Made by a program: the position numbers and the translations under genes
Origin: Cyclobacteriaceae bacterium
GTDB taxonomy: Bacteria; Bacteroidota; Bacteroidia; Cytophagales; Cyclobacteriaceae
Length of the DNA: 22,333 nt
NCBI GenBank assembly: GCA_021648745.1
Contig: JAKISE010000049.1
Span: 1 to 22,333 of the forward strand
Direction: 5' to 3'
Shown: positions 1 through 7,630 of the stretch, one piece after another
How positions within the stretch are numbered: position 1 is the first letter of the stretch
How the letters are laid out: the number at the start of each line of letters is the position of its first letter
Notes under the pieces: model-generated
The model's database searches: none
The model's input: only the letters and a program-made list of their open reading frames with translations
What the model was told of the DNA's origin: nothing

Positions 1-1670
1 CTGGCTCTGTTAACCATAACTATACTCAAATTTAAATTATGTTTCTTTTTAATGCTATAGCCACCGCTTGCTCTAATATTTATAATTTTATTTACTTGCT
101 CACCATTTGTATAAGATTCGTTCCACGATGTAGAAAAACTGGTGCGTAACTGTTTGTTTAAAAATGATTTGCCTATGGCCAAGGTGGGTCCAAGGGTTGT
201 AGTGCTTAAATTTATGGCTTTGTTTTCGTTATAATTAAAAGCTGCTGTAAGTGTTAATGTTTGCGGCACAAAGCTGAAACTATAGGCAGCATTGGCTAGG
301 TAAAACTGCGAGCCACTATTTTGCTCTACACCGCCCTGTTTATCGCTTGCATCTTGAAAGGATAGGTTTAGATTTAAATTTTGTGGTCTTTCTTTTGAGG
401 TTGAAAGTCTGTAATTGGCGTTTAAAGTTGCATTTTGCGAAATTTGGGTAAAATTGAGGGTGTCGAGGTTTTCGTAAGGTGTTGCTTGGTTAATATCTAC
501 AAACTGCGAACGGATGTTGGTAAAGCTAGTAAAATTGGAGTAGGAGGCTGTTAAGTTTAAATTTGAACTGGCTGCATAACCAACATTTACAGACCCTACC
601 GTGCGGTTCATAGAACTTATTTTTGTGTTGTCTAAATTATCTTTTTGGATGCCCATATTGGCAGCAAGGTTTACTTTGCCTTTAAAAAAAGAAGTAGCTC
701 CGTTTACGGTGTAATTAATTAAATCGTTATTAAAAAAATAGGCTCCCAGTGTTCGGTAGCCGGGGTCTATTTTTTCGAACCTAAAACCTACAGAGTACAT
801 ATTTGCCTGATAATTAACACTTGCATTAAAGGCATTATAAAATGAAGAGGATAGATTAGGGGTGAATAAACTGCCCACGTTATTAAATAATTTATATTCT
901 GCAAGTTCAATTTTTTGGCTTCGGGTATCTCGCGATATTCCGCTAATGGAGTATTCTGCTTTTAGTATTACCCGCTCAAAAAGGGATTTGCTTCCTATTA
1001 AGCTCATCACCAAATTTTCTTCGGGCAATATGCCTTCTTCTTCGGGTACGTATCGTATGGAGTTTACATCGTCTTTTGCTCCAAATAGAATTAAATAAAT
1101 TTGATCGTTGCCATCGGCATAACCGGCTTTAATGCCCCATCCCATTCTTCGGAATGCTGGAACTGGAGTGTTAGCTGCTAAGGTATCTGGTTCAACAGCT
1201 TGCATTAACCGGCCGTACATGGCACTTATTTTAAATTTACCAGGCGAGGCTTCTGCTCCTGCTCCTAAAAACAAATGCCCCCCCAATGTATAAGGAGAGA
1301 AGTTCATACTGGCATACCCAAAGTGCCCAGTTATCCATTTGTAAGTAGGGTGCAAGCTAAATTGATTAAACGGCTGTTGAAATGAGCCTTGTTGATTAGA
1401 GTATGTAAAAGTTAGTGGCACACTCCACCCATACAGGTTAAAATTTACATTACCCGAAGCAAAAAATGAATACGGGTCTCTTCTAGATTCGATACCATTA
1501 ACCGAATAGCCTATTTGGTTAACTGATACACCTCCTGAAATAGTTAGAGGATTTTGTTTGCCAATTTGCTCCAGATTCTGGGCTCTTAAGTTAGCCTGCA
1601 AGCCCCCAAATACAATAATAATACCTGTTGTAAGAATGAATTTGTTAAAAAAGACCAATCTAAAAGCCAT
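1..1670 (-). CDS. Outer-membrane beta-barrel protein, partial (C-terminus beyond the left edge)
   Basis: An open frame of 556 codons starts at the ATG complementary to 1668-1670 and runs without a stop to base 1. The N-terminus (MAFRLVFFNKF, then a hydrophobic run ending in NLRAQ) is a Sec signal peptide of about 31 residues. The rest is rich in alternating polar and aromatic residues (Y, F, N, S, T) in strand-length stretches, which is typical of a large outer-membrane barrel. No TonB box, plug domain or carboxypeptidase-regulatory domain is evident after the signal, so it is not a standard TonB-dependent receptor. It lies 132 bases downstream of mltF on the same strand. I do not recognise the exact family. 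Proteins like this often accompany secreted or surface proteins in Bacteroidota (inference). The open frame and signal peptide are clear; the function is not. Confidence 0.75.
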   Translation of the reverse strand, partial: MAFRLVFFNKFILTTGIIIVFGGLQANLRAQNLEQIGKQNPLTISGGVSVNQIGYSVNGIESRRDPYSFFASGNVNFNLYGWSVPLTFTYSNQQGSFQQPFNQFSLHPTYKWITGHFGYASMNFSPYTLGGHLFLGAGAEASPGKFKISAMYGRLMQAVEPDTLAANTPVPAFRRMGWGIKAGYADGNDQIYLILFGAKDDVNSIRYVPEEEGILPEENLVMSLIGSKSLFERVILKAEYSISGISRDTRSQKIELAEYKLFNNVGSLFTPNLSSSFYNAFNASVNYQANMYSVGFRFEKIDPGYRTLGAYFFNNDLINYTVNGATSFFKGKVNLAANMGIQKDNLDNTKISSMNRTVGSVNVGYAASSNLNLTASYSNFTSFTNIRSQFVDINQATPYENLDTLNFTQISQNATLNANYRLSTSKERPQNLNLNLSFQDASDKQGGVEQNSGSQFYLANAAYSFSFVPQTLTLTAAFNYNENKAINLSTTTLGPTLAIGKSFLNKQLRTSFSTSWNESYTNGEQVNKIINIRASGGYSIKKKHNLNLSIVMVNRA

Positions 1671-1802
1671 TAAACGCACAATTTAATTGTAATCATAAAT
1701 GTTAGATGGTTTATAGCCAATGATAGGTAAATTATTCTAATGAATCAAAATATATTTATAAAAAAGTACAAGTTAGTATTGGCGGATGCAAAACAACAGG
1801 TC

Positions 1803-3242
1803 TTATTTTACCAAATCTTTGTAAATCTGATACCTCTCATTAATTTGTTTCACATAATTAACAGGTTCCTGACCTCGGCAATACCCTAGTTTTACCACAT
1901 CATCAGTATAGTATTTTTTGGTGGATAGAAGCACTAAATATTTACTAACATCTTCCCATCGATCCCTTTCTCCTCCATACTTGGTAACTAAAGCACGAGC
2001 ATCAATTACATGCCCGGGACCTGCATTATAACTTGCCATTACAAAGGCCGCTATATCAGTAGTGTCCTCCATATTGCTCATCCAGCGTTTTTCTAACTTA
2101 ATTAAATAGTCAGTACCCCCTTTTAGACTTTGTTCTGGGCTATTTCTATTTTTTACTCCTAAACTCGCTGCTGTTGCTGGCATTAATTGTAACAGGCCTT
2201 GAGCACCTGCCCACGATTTAGCTTTCGGGTCGAATTGAGACTCTTGCATTACCATAGAAGCGAGTAGAAGCCAATCCCAATCCACTCGTTTAGCATTCTC
2301 TTTAATTATTTCATCATATGGAGAGAGGTCCTTTTTGCCTTCGTGCGAAGTATAATCTTCCTTAGCTACAATTTTGGAGTTTCGAGATGAGAGAAAGTAT
2401 TTTTTGTATAGGATATTAACCAGTCCTGACTTTTTAACCTTTTTTATGTTCCGATTCAAGGAGTCAAGTAGTAAAGGAGATGATTTTCTAACAGCCCATG
2501 CAATTCTTGTTGGAAAACTTACAGGTGTTTGAAAATCAATATTTGGGTAGTAGAAGGTGTTTGCTTGAGCCAAATTTTCATCAGCTACTGTGTATTCATA
2601 CTGGCCTGTAGCTACCCGTCTAATCATCTCATCTGACTCCACCGAAGCAGAATCTTCAATAATGATTATATCACCTCCAATTTGTTTTTCGAGAGATTCT
2701 AGAGTTTCGAGATAAGACGATGCGTTAAGCACATGAACTTCCTTGCCCAGTAAATCCACTTGATTTCGGATTAGTATCTTATTCATTTGATGAGGGTTTA
2801 TCTTACGCCAGCCATCAGGTTTGCGTTGGATGAGCATTTGCCGAACAGTTCTATAATGGGTTGTAAATTCTACTTGTTCTTTCCTGCTTGGGGTTATTGC
2901 TAGTGGGTAGGCTATTAGATCTATTTCTCCTCGTTGAAGCATAGAAAATGATTCTTTAATACTGGGTTGCACTATTATTTTAAGACTTACCCCCATATTT
3001 TTTGCGAACTTCTTTAAAAGGTCATACTCAAACCCAATGGGGTGGCCTTTGTATAAAAAATAGGTGGTAGCGCTGTAATCTACTGCTACTCTTAGTTCGT
3101 TGCGTTCTAAAATATCAGCAAAATCGATGTTAACGGAAGGGGTAAGCATTAATTTCTCTTCTTCTAAAGCGATTTTTGGCTTACCACAGGAGCTAATTAG
3201 CAAACCAAAAAGAAATATATGTTTTATGTTAAGCCAACTCAT
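1803..3242 (-). CDS. mltF: Membrane-bound lytic murein transglycosylase F (SBP_bac_3 + SLT domains), lipoprotein
   Basis: This enzyme cleaves peptidoglycan glycan strands to 1,6-anhydro-muropeptides at the outer-membrane inner face. The frame is open up to 3290, but the start is best placed at the ATG at 3242. From there the protein begins MSWLNIKHIFLFGLLISSC, a lipoprotein signal with lipobox ISSC and lipidated Cys19. Residues ~35-285 form an SBP_bac_3 domain (GFEYDLLKKFA and ITPSRKEQVEF motifs). Residues ~310-470 form an SLT domain: Glu334 in MVMQESQF is the expected catalytic acid, followed by GAQGLLQLMPATA and ASYNAGPGHV. The 479-residue length and domain order match E. coli MltF. A TATCTTTA box (3262-3269) lies 20 bases upstream of this start. 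The 5' end, promoter and preceding terminator are duplicated at 4305-4611. The domain assignment is secure; the periplasmic ligand of the SBP domain is unknown. Confidence 0.92.
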   Translation of the reverse strand: MSWLNIKHIFLFGLLISSCGKPKIALEEEKLMLTPSVNIDFADILERNELRVAVDYSATTYFLYKGHPIGFEYDLLKKFAKNMGVSLKIIVQPSIKESFSMLQRGEIDLIAYPLAITPSRKEQVEFTTHYRTVRQMLIQRKPDGWRKINPHQMNKILIRNQVDLLGKEVHVLNASSYLETLESLEKQIGGDIIIIEDSASVESDEMIRRVATGQYEYTVADENLAQANTFYYPNIDFQTPVSFPTRIAWAVRKSSPLLLDSLNRNIKKVKKSGLVNILYKKYFLSSRNSKIVAKEDYTSHEGKKDLSPYDEIIKENAKRVDWDWLLLASMVMQESQFDPKAKSWAGAQGLLQLMPATAASLGVKNRNSPEQSLKGGTDYLIKLEKRWMSNMEDTTDIAAFVMASYNAGPGHVIDARALVTKYGGERDRWEDVSKYLVLLSTKKYYTDDVVKLGYCRGQEPVNYVKQINERYQIYKDLVK

Positions 3243-3261
3243 ACTTATAATTAAATACCAA

Positions 3262-3269
3262 TAAAGATA
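3262..3269 (-). promoter_or_regulatory. Candidate -7 promoter box of mltF
   Basis: On the minus strand this reads TATCTTTA, one base off the Bacteroidota -7 consensus TAnnTTTG. It ends 19 bases before the mltF ATG at 3242, which fits the internal start and argues against the longer frame beginning at 3290. No clear -33 TTG is visible. The box also survives in the duplicate at 4335-4342. Confidence 0.4.
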
Positions 3270-3293
3270 CTTGTAAATGGCGTAAAACAAAAA

Positions 3294-3316
3294 AGAGCCC
3301 CATTGGGGCTCTTTTT
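3294..3316 (-). terminator. Intrinsic terminator (copy A)
   Basis: The stem AGAGCCCC/GGGGCTCT encloses a three-base loop (ATT). It is flanked by an A-tract on the left and a T-tract on the right, so it can act on both strands. Originally it would end receptor transcription before mltF. Now it follows only the receptor relic and also screens the HEPN/MNT pair from mltF. Confidence 0.85.
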
Positions 3317-3335
3317 AATATATGTTTGGTAAAAA

Positions 3336-3532
3336 TTAGAATGAGTATCTAGCACCAATTTGCATATACCACCTAGAACTATTTACACCTGCATCATTAA
3401 TAGTCAAGAAATCTTGAACCTCTGATCTATCAACATTATAGGTAAATTCAGGAGTTGTATTGTCAGCTTGAAATCCCTCGAAATCAAGTAGCTAAACTTG
3501 ACCAAAGTTGAAGAAATACCGTCTGCCTCAAT
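3336..3532 (-). pseudogene. C-terminal relic of a second Oar-type TonB-dependent receptor gene
   Basis: Read on the minus strand, this gives a receptor tail ending MQIGARYSF followed by TAA, colinear with the last 64 residues of the intact receptor encoded at 4415-7630. By hand count 56 of 64 positions are identical. Two positions are in-frame stops: TAG at 3492-3494 where the intact copy has Asp, and TGA at 3528-3530 where the intact copy has Trp. Many nucleotide differences are synonymous (for example TCA/TCG, TAC/TAT, AGA/AGG near the C-terminus). That suggests the two sequences diverged as working genes before this one decayed. Homology ends abruptly at about 3532, where the HEPN/MNT insert begins. 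No other part of the second receptor is present. Confidence 0.88.
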
Positions 3533-3535
3533 CAC

Positions 3536-3552
3536 CCTCATTGCACATGAGG
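3536..3552. repeat. Short hairpin at the left junction of the HEPN/MNT insert
   Basis: CCTCAT (3536-3541) and ATGAGG (3547-3552) form a perfect six-base inverted repeat around TGCAC. It starts four bases inside the point where copy A homology ends. It could be an operator for the downstream HEPN gene or a relic of the joining event. It is short enough to be chance. Confidence 0.45.
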
Positions 3553-3586
3553 ACGATACAGAACAACAGATTTAAACAATGTTTTG

Positions 3587-3594
3587 TATTTTTG
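3587..3594 (+). promoter_or_regulatory. Candidate TAnnTTTG -7 box for the HEPN/MNT pair
   Basis: TATTTTTG matches the Bacteroidota -7 consensus exactly and ends four bases before the GTG at 3599. If used, transcription would begin at or next to the start codon, giving a nearly leaderless message. No matching -33 TTG is seen at the usual distance, and such an AT-rich octamer can occur by chance. Confidence 0.4.
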
Positions 3595-3598
3595 GTAA

Positions 3599-4000
3599 GT
3601 GAGCGATAAAAGACCTGACATTGAAAAAACAATAAATCATTGGATTACAAGATCGGATCAAGACTATAAAACCATGATTCATTTATTTAACTCTAAAGAC
3701 TATCACTGGGCCTTGTTTATAGGGCATTTAGTAATAGAACGATTATTAAAAGCTATTGTAGTTAAAAACACACATTCACATGCTCCTTTTTCACATGATC
3801 TTAGGAGGCTTGCTAAATTATCGGAGGTTGAATTTAATGATGAGTATAAACGTTGGTTTGATACAATTACCACTTTTAATTTGAATGCTAGATACGATGA
3901 TTATAAACATAATTTTTATAAAAAATGCACAAAAAATTATGCTAATACATGGGTATTAAACATTAAAATACTTAGAAAATGGATAAAAAAGAAGCTATAA
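3599..4000 (+). CDS. HEPN-domain protein, probable toxin of a HEPN/MNT (HepT/MntA-like) pair
   Basis: This 133-residue helical protein has the profile of HEPN-domain proteins partnered with minimal nucleotidyltransferases; such proteins are generally RNases. Residues ~10-60 carry the N-terminal helices (DQDYKTMIHLF, WALFIGHLVIERLLKAIVV). Residues 98-107 read RYDDYKHNFY, a conserved Arg and His separated by five residues, with a Tyr three after the His. In characterised HepT proteins the motif is RX4HXY, so the spacing here differs and catalytic activity is not certain. The start is GTG: a stop (TAA, 3596-3598) lies directly before it in frame, and the only nearby ATG (3579) is out of frame. 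The last 22 bases overlap the MNT gene, implying co-translation. It sits in an insert flanked by direct repeats. Confidence 0.82.
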   Translation: MSDKRPDIEKTINHWITRSDQDYKTMIHLFNSKDYHWALFIGHLVIERLLKAIVVKNTHSHAPFSHDLRRLAKLSEVEFNDEYKRWFDTITTFNLNARYDDYKHNFYKKCTKNYANTWVLNIKILRKWIKKKL

Positions 4001-4296
4001 AGATTGCAAAAAGATACATTAGTTCTATTAGTAAAAAATACCCGATTGAAAATGCTATTCTTTTTGGCTCGTTTGCCAAAGGGATTAATCATGCTGATAG
4101 CGACATAGATATAGCAATAGTATTTAAAACAGTAGATGACATTATAGACATGCAAATAGAATTATTATGCTTGAGAAGCGATGATGATTTGTTAATAGAA
4201 CCACATCCATTTACTGTATCTGACTTTGAGGTAGCCAACCCTGTGGTAGCAGAAATAATGAAAGATGGAATTGAAATAATTAATAATGCTGCTTAA
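3979..4296 (+). CDS. Minimal nucleotidyltransferase (MNT), probable antitoxin of the HEPN/MNT pair
   Basis: This 105-residue polymerase-beta-fold nucleotidyltransferase has a perfect GSX10DXD signature: Gly30-Ser31, then Asp42 and Asp44 in SDIDIAIVF. These residues bind the nucleotide and metal. A further acidic patch (RSDDDLLIEPHPF) follows at ~65-80. In type VII toxin-antitoxin systems the MntA protein neutralises its HEPN partner by AMPylating a Tyr near the HEPN active site; the same role is inferred here. The gene overlaps the HEPN gene by 22 bases in another frame. Its stop is eight bases before direct repeat copy B, whose terminator (4367-4390) would end its transcript. The family assignment is firm; the antitoxin activity is inferred. 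Confidence 0.87.
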   Translation: MDKKEAIKIAKRYISSISKKYPIENAILFGSFAKGINHADSDIDIAIVFKTVDDIIDMQIELLCLRSDDDLLIEPHPFTVSDFEVANPVVAEIMKDGIEIINNAA

Positions 4297-4304
4297 CAGT
4301 ATAT

Positions 4305-4611
4305 ATGTTAAGCCAACTCATACTTATCTTTTAATAAAGATACCTTTAAAAGGCGTAAAACAAAAAAGAGCCCCGTTTTGGGGCTCTTTTTAATAAGTAA
4401 GGTAATGCTAAAAGTTAGAACGAATACCTAACTCCAATTTGCATATACCATCTAGAGCTATTTACACCAACCTCATTAATAGTTAAGAAATCTTGAAGCT
4501 CTGATCTATCAACATTATAGGTAAATTCAGGAGTTGTGTTATCCGCCTGAAATCCTTCAAAGTCTAAGAGGTCAACGGCTCCAAAATTAGAGAAATACCT
4601 TCTCCCCCAAT
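4305..4611. repeat. Direct repeat, copy B: mltF 5' relic - terminator - Oar receptor 3' end
   Basis: This is the partner of 3226-3532. Its left end carries a relic of mltF: the start codon (complement of 4319-4321) and about five codons, after which the frame runs into unrelated sequence and stops within 14 codons. The mltF -7 box (TATCTTTA on the minus strand, 4335-4342) is still present and points at the 3' end of the MNT gene. Its right part is the true 3' end of the receptor gene. Confidence 0.9.
4367..4390 (-). terminator. Intrinsic terminator of the receptor gene, also downstream of the MNT gene (copy B)
   Basis: The stem AGAGCCCC/GGGGCTCT encloses GTTTT, with an A-tract to the left and T-tract to the right. 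On the minus strand it lies 25 bases after the receptor stop codon. On the plus strand it is about 70 bases after the MNT stop. It therefore probably serves two converging transcripts. Confidence 0.88.
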
Positions 4612-7600
4612 TTTTATTTAGGAAGTTTCCAAAATTGAAAATATCCAAAGTAAATTGAAGGGTATGTTTTTGGTCGCCTATAGTAATGTAAAAATCTTGC
4701 GCTACTTTTAAATCAATTATACTGGTAAACGGAACTCTCGAAGAGTTTTTTTCAGCATATTGACCTCTTCTACCATTCAAATATTTATCATTAGAAATAT
4801 AATTATCCAAGGCAGCCCATTGCTGAGCTGCAGTAATGTTAGTGCCATTATCATCATAATCGACTAAATTAATGTCACTAGCATCTGTTGGCACATAAAT
4901 TAGTGACCTTTCTCTATCGCTTTCATTGGTTAAGTTACTATTATCATTATATCTATAGGAGAAAGGTCTGCCAGACTGCCCATTATAGAAAAATGATATA
5001 GTAGTTGCCATATGTTTTAAGTAATTAACAGTATATGAACCATAGGCTACAAAGCGAGAACCCATTGAAAAATCTGAACGCCCTAAAGGGGCATTATTCC
5101 TACCGTTTACTTGATATGTACCCCTCCATTGAGAATTATTTTGAGAAGAAGTACCTTCAAATATAGCATAAGAATCACCATAAGTATAGGATACTGAACC
5201 AGCAAATCCATTGGCAAATGATTTTGTTAGTTGGAAGGTAGCATTAATGGCATATCCCTCACTTGTATTTGACCCTAAATATATGCCAGTAAATGTATCA
5301 TCTACTTCATCATCTTGGTCATACTTAATCCTATTATCTCCTGTCCCGGTTAACCGTTCAGTAGATGGTCTTAAATTAAGGTTTTCATAAAATACATTAT
5401 TCAATGTTTTAGACCATATTACTTCGGCAGTACCTACAAGCCCCCATGGTAATTTTTTATCAACTGCTATGCTCGAACGAAGTAACTGTGGAAATTTAAA
5501 GTTTTCAGCAAAAATATCAATTTGCCCTGATCCTGGGTCTCCTGCAGGTAAAGGGATAGTTTCTCCATCTGTAGGTTGGCCAAATGGGTCGGGTTCGAAC
5601 CTTCCTGAGAAGTTACGAGTACCACCCACAGTTCTACCGTTATTATTATACATGCCGCCAGGCCATACAAAGGGTATTCTACTGGTAAACACGCCAATAC
5701 CACCGCGTATTTGTATATCGTCTTCGCCATCTACATTCCAGTTAAACCCTGCCCGAGGAGAAAACATTAATGCAGCTTTAGGGGCAGTTCCTACCGTTGC
5801 TCCCTGTAAATCATAGCCCTCTGCTTCTATAAGTGGGATAGTAGTATTATTGAAATACTGGTTTTCAGGAGGATTATCTGAGAAAATTGGGATGTCAATC
5901 CTTAATCCTAAATTCAATTTAAAATTATCTGTCATTTGCCATTCATCTTGCCCGTAGAAAGCCAACTGCATAGCTTTAAATTTAGCAGCCGCATTAGTGT
6001 CGTTACCAGTAGTATTATCTACCAATGAATAGCTTCTATCAAATCGGGCATAATCAGTATTTGCATTATCTAAGAAATCGGCAAGATTGTCAAAACGATA
6101 TGCACCAAAATTTTGACGTATAAATACGTTATTCATATCAAAAAATTCGAGATGTGTTCCTACAGTAAAGGTGTGTTTTCCTTTGTAAATATTGAAGTTG
6201 TTTGTAATTGTAAATATTTTTTGCTGCAAAAAGTTTGCAGTTGAAAACTGTTCACTACCAAGCTCAATCCTACCAGAACCATCTTGAATTCTAACATAAG
6301 GAAAAGGGTCTCCAATAGGGTCTCTGTCATCTGTAACATTGGTATAACCAATAATTAAATTATTAGAATATTTAGATCCAAAGGCACTTTTTAGTTCAAG
6401 TGCTGATGAATTAGTTACAGAAGGGAAGTAAACACCCCCATTTCCAAATCGAAGTCTATTATTACTCGAACCACGAGGGCTGGTTGATTCACCTTTAGTA
6501 TAACTATGCCGAACGGTAAGTTTATGATTTCTGTTAATATTAAAATCAAACCTTCCTAAAATTTTTGTTCCTCTTAATGTTCTTATTTGGTTGCCATACC
6601 CACCAGCATCATACCCATACTGATTTTGTAAAAAGCTAGCTAAACCATCAAGATCAGCAGCAGAGGATGCTCCAGTATAAGTGCCAATATCAAAAGGTTG
6701 TGGTGTTTGGTCGTCTTGTATCTCCGCATTTACAAAAAAGAATGCTTTATTTTTAATGATTGGGCCACCCAATCTAAACCCATACGTTTGAGCTGTAAAC
6801 TGATCTAGTTTTTCCCTTTCAAGTGTTTCATCATCAACAGGTGTTAAACCTGCTAAGCTTTCGTTTCTAAGAAAGTAATAAGCCGATCCTTCAAATTTAT
6901 TGGATCCACTTCTGGTAACAGCATTAATTCCACCACCTGCAAAGCCTCCTTTGGTAATATCATAAGGCGCTACAACCACTTGAATTTGCTCAATGGCATC
7001 AACACTAATAGGAGAAATACCTATTTGCCCCCCATTGGTGCCAGATGGAGCTAAACCAAAAACATCGTTATTTACAGCACCATCAATATAAATTGCATTA
7101 AATCTATTATTAATACCAGCAATAGAAATGCCACCAGTAGCATTACTTGCTTGTGGTGTAAGTCTTGTAAAATCTGCCAGAGACCTTGTAACTGTTGGTG
7201 TGTTTTGAATTGCATCTTTAGAAATAATAGTACTAGAACCGGTTCTGTTACCATCAAAAACTGCATCGGCAGTTACGATAACACCTTCAAGTTGTGTAAC
7301 AGTTTCTGACATGGAGGTATTTACTTTGTAGGTTCTTCCTAATTCTAAGTAAATACCTTGCTTGACAATTGGATCGTATCCAACAAAAGATACAGTAACG
7401 GTATAAGGGCCTCCAACATGCATATTGGCAATCCTAAATAAACCGTCAGCATCAGTAACTTGTCCAAACTCTGCCCCGGTTGGGGTATGGACAGCTAAAA
7501 CGGTAGCTCCTGGTAATGGGCCTCCTTCTTTGTCGGTGACTTTACCGTTCATTGATGAACTGGTAACACCTTGTGCAAATGCCAAGCTTGAAAAAGCCAA

Positions 7601-7630
7601 CATACACATAATTAGTAGATTTCTCTTCAT
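4415..7630 (-). CDS. Oar-like TonB-dependent outer-membrane receptor
   Basis: This 1071-residue outer-membrane protein has a Sec signal peptide (MKRNLLIMCMLAFSSLAFAQ). A carboxypeptidase-regulatory-like beta-sandwich spans ~26-115 (NGKVTDKEGGPLPGATV). A plug-like domain at ~125-240 contains YIDGAVNNDVFGLAP and the Oar-family stretch GGGINAVTRSGSNKFEGSAYY. A long barrel follows and ends in an aromatic C-terminus (MQIGVRYSF), as barrel insertion requires. Oar-like receptors (named for the Myxococcus protein) take up or export substrates in a TonB-dependent way; Bacteroidota carry many, and the substrate cannot be read from sequence. It stands alone with no SusD partner beside it. Its last 64 codons are duplicated as a decayed relic at 3336-3532. 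The start at 7630 gives a complete signal peptide. Confidence 0.93.
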   Translation of the reverse strand: MKRNLLIMCMLAFSSLAFAQGVTSSSMNGKVTDKEGGPLPGATVLAVHTPTGAEFGQVTDADGLFRIANMHVGGPYTVTVSFVGYDPIVKQGIYLELGRTYKVNTSMSETVTQLEGVIVTADAVFDGNRTGSSTIISKDAIQNTPTVTRSLADFTRLTPQASNATGGISIAGINNRFNAIYIDGAVNNDVFGLAPSGTNGGQIGISPISVDAIEQIQVVVAPYDITKGGFAGGGINAVTRSGSNKFEGSAYYFLRNESLAGLTPVDDETLEREKLDQFTAQTYGFRLGGPIIKNKAFFFVNAEIQDDQTPQPFDIGTYTGASSAADLDGLASFLQNQYGYDAGGYGNQIRTLRGTKILGRFDFNINRNHKLTVRHSYTKGESTSPRGSSNNRLRFGNGGVYFPSVTNSSALELKSAFGSKYSNNLIIGYTNVTDDRDPIGDPFPYVRIQDGSGRIELGSEQFSTANFLQQKIFTITNNFNIYKGKHTFTVGTHLEFFDMNNVFIRQNFGAYRFDNLADFLDNANTDYARFDRSYSLVDNTTGNDTNAAAKFKAMQLAFYGQDEWQMTDNFKLNLGLRIDIPIFSDNPPENQYFNNTTIPLIEAEGYDLQGATVGTAPKAALMFSPRAGFNWNVDGEDDIQIRGGIGVFTSRIPFVWPGGMYNNNGRTVGGTRNFSGRFEPDPFGQPTDGETIPLPAGDPGSGQIDIFAENFKFPQLLRSSIAVDKKLPWGLVGTAEVIWSKTLNNVFYENLNLRPSTERLTGTGDNRIKYDQDDEVDDTFTGIYLGSNTSEGYAINATFQLTKSFANGFAGSVSYTYGDSYAIFEGTSSQNNSQWRGTYQVNGRNNAPLGRSDFSMGSRFVAYGSYTVNYLKHMATTISFFYNGQSGRPFSYRYNDNSNLTNESDRERSLIYVPTDASDINLVDYDDNGTNITAAQQWAALDNYISNDKYLNGRRGQYAEKNSSRVPFTSIIDLKVAQDFYITIGDQKHTLQFTLDIFNFGNFLNKNWGRRYFSNFGAVDLLDFEGFQADNTTPEFTYNVDRSELQDFLTINEVGVNSSRWYMQIGVRYSF

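Larger units (their letters stand above)
3226..3532. repeat. Direct repeat, copy A: mltF start - terminator - Oar receptor 3' end
   Basis: This 307-base block aligns along its whole length with 4305-4611, with many substitutions and a few small compensating indels in the spacer. Reading left to right it holds the first codons of mltF, the mltF promoter region, a GAGCCCC/GGGGCTC terminator and about 66 codons of a receptor C-terminus on the minus strand. Copy A is continuous with the intact mltF gene; copy B is continuous with the intact receptor gene. The HEPN/MNT pair fills the space between them. The alignment was made by eye. Confidence 0.9.
3533..4304 (+). mobile_element. Inserted HEPN/MNT cassette between direct repeats
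   Basis: This is the unique DNA lying between the two copies of the mltF-receptor junction. It is almost entirely two overlapping genes: 66 bases precede the HEPN start and 8 bases follow the MNT stop. There is no transposase, integrase or clear terminal inverted repeat. The repeats on either side leave both mltF and the receptor gene intact. 'Mobile element' here means only a horizontally inserted segment; the mechanism is not shown by the sequence. Confidence 0.55.

Noticed and set aside
862..1098. 78-codon plus-strand frame
   Set aside because: It lies antisense inside the partial outer-membrane protein gene and shows no domain or signal of its own.
3243..3290. Upstream extension of mltF to an ATG at 3290
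   Set aside because: The extension would place a tyrosine-rich segment before a complete lipoprotein signal and would overlap the -7 box; the ATG at 3242 fits better.
3937..4155. 72-codon minus-strand frame over the HEPN/MNT overlap
   Set aside because: It is a shadow of the two well-supported plus-strand genes, with no recognisable domain.
3226..4611. Transposon or IS origin of the HEPN/MNT repeats
   Set aside because: There is no transposase or terminal inverted repeat, and the flanking repeats are 307 bases long and diverged, unlike target-site duplications.
5469..5816. 115-codon plus-strand frame within the receptor gene
   Set aside because: It is antisense to the receptor barrel, low in complexity and without family features.
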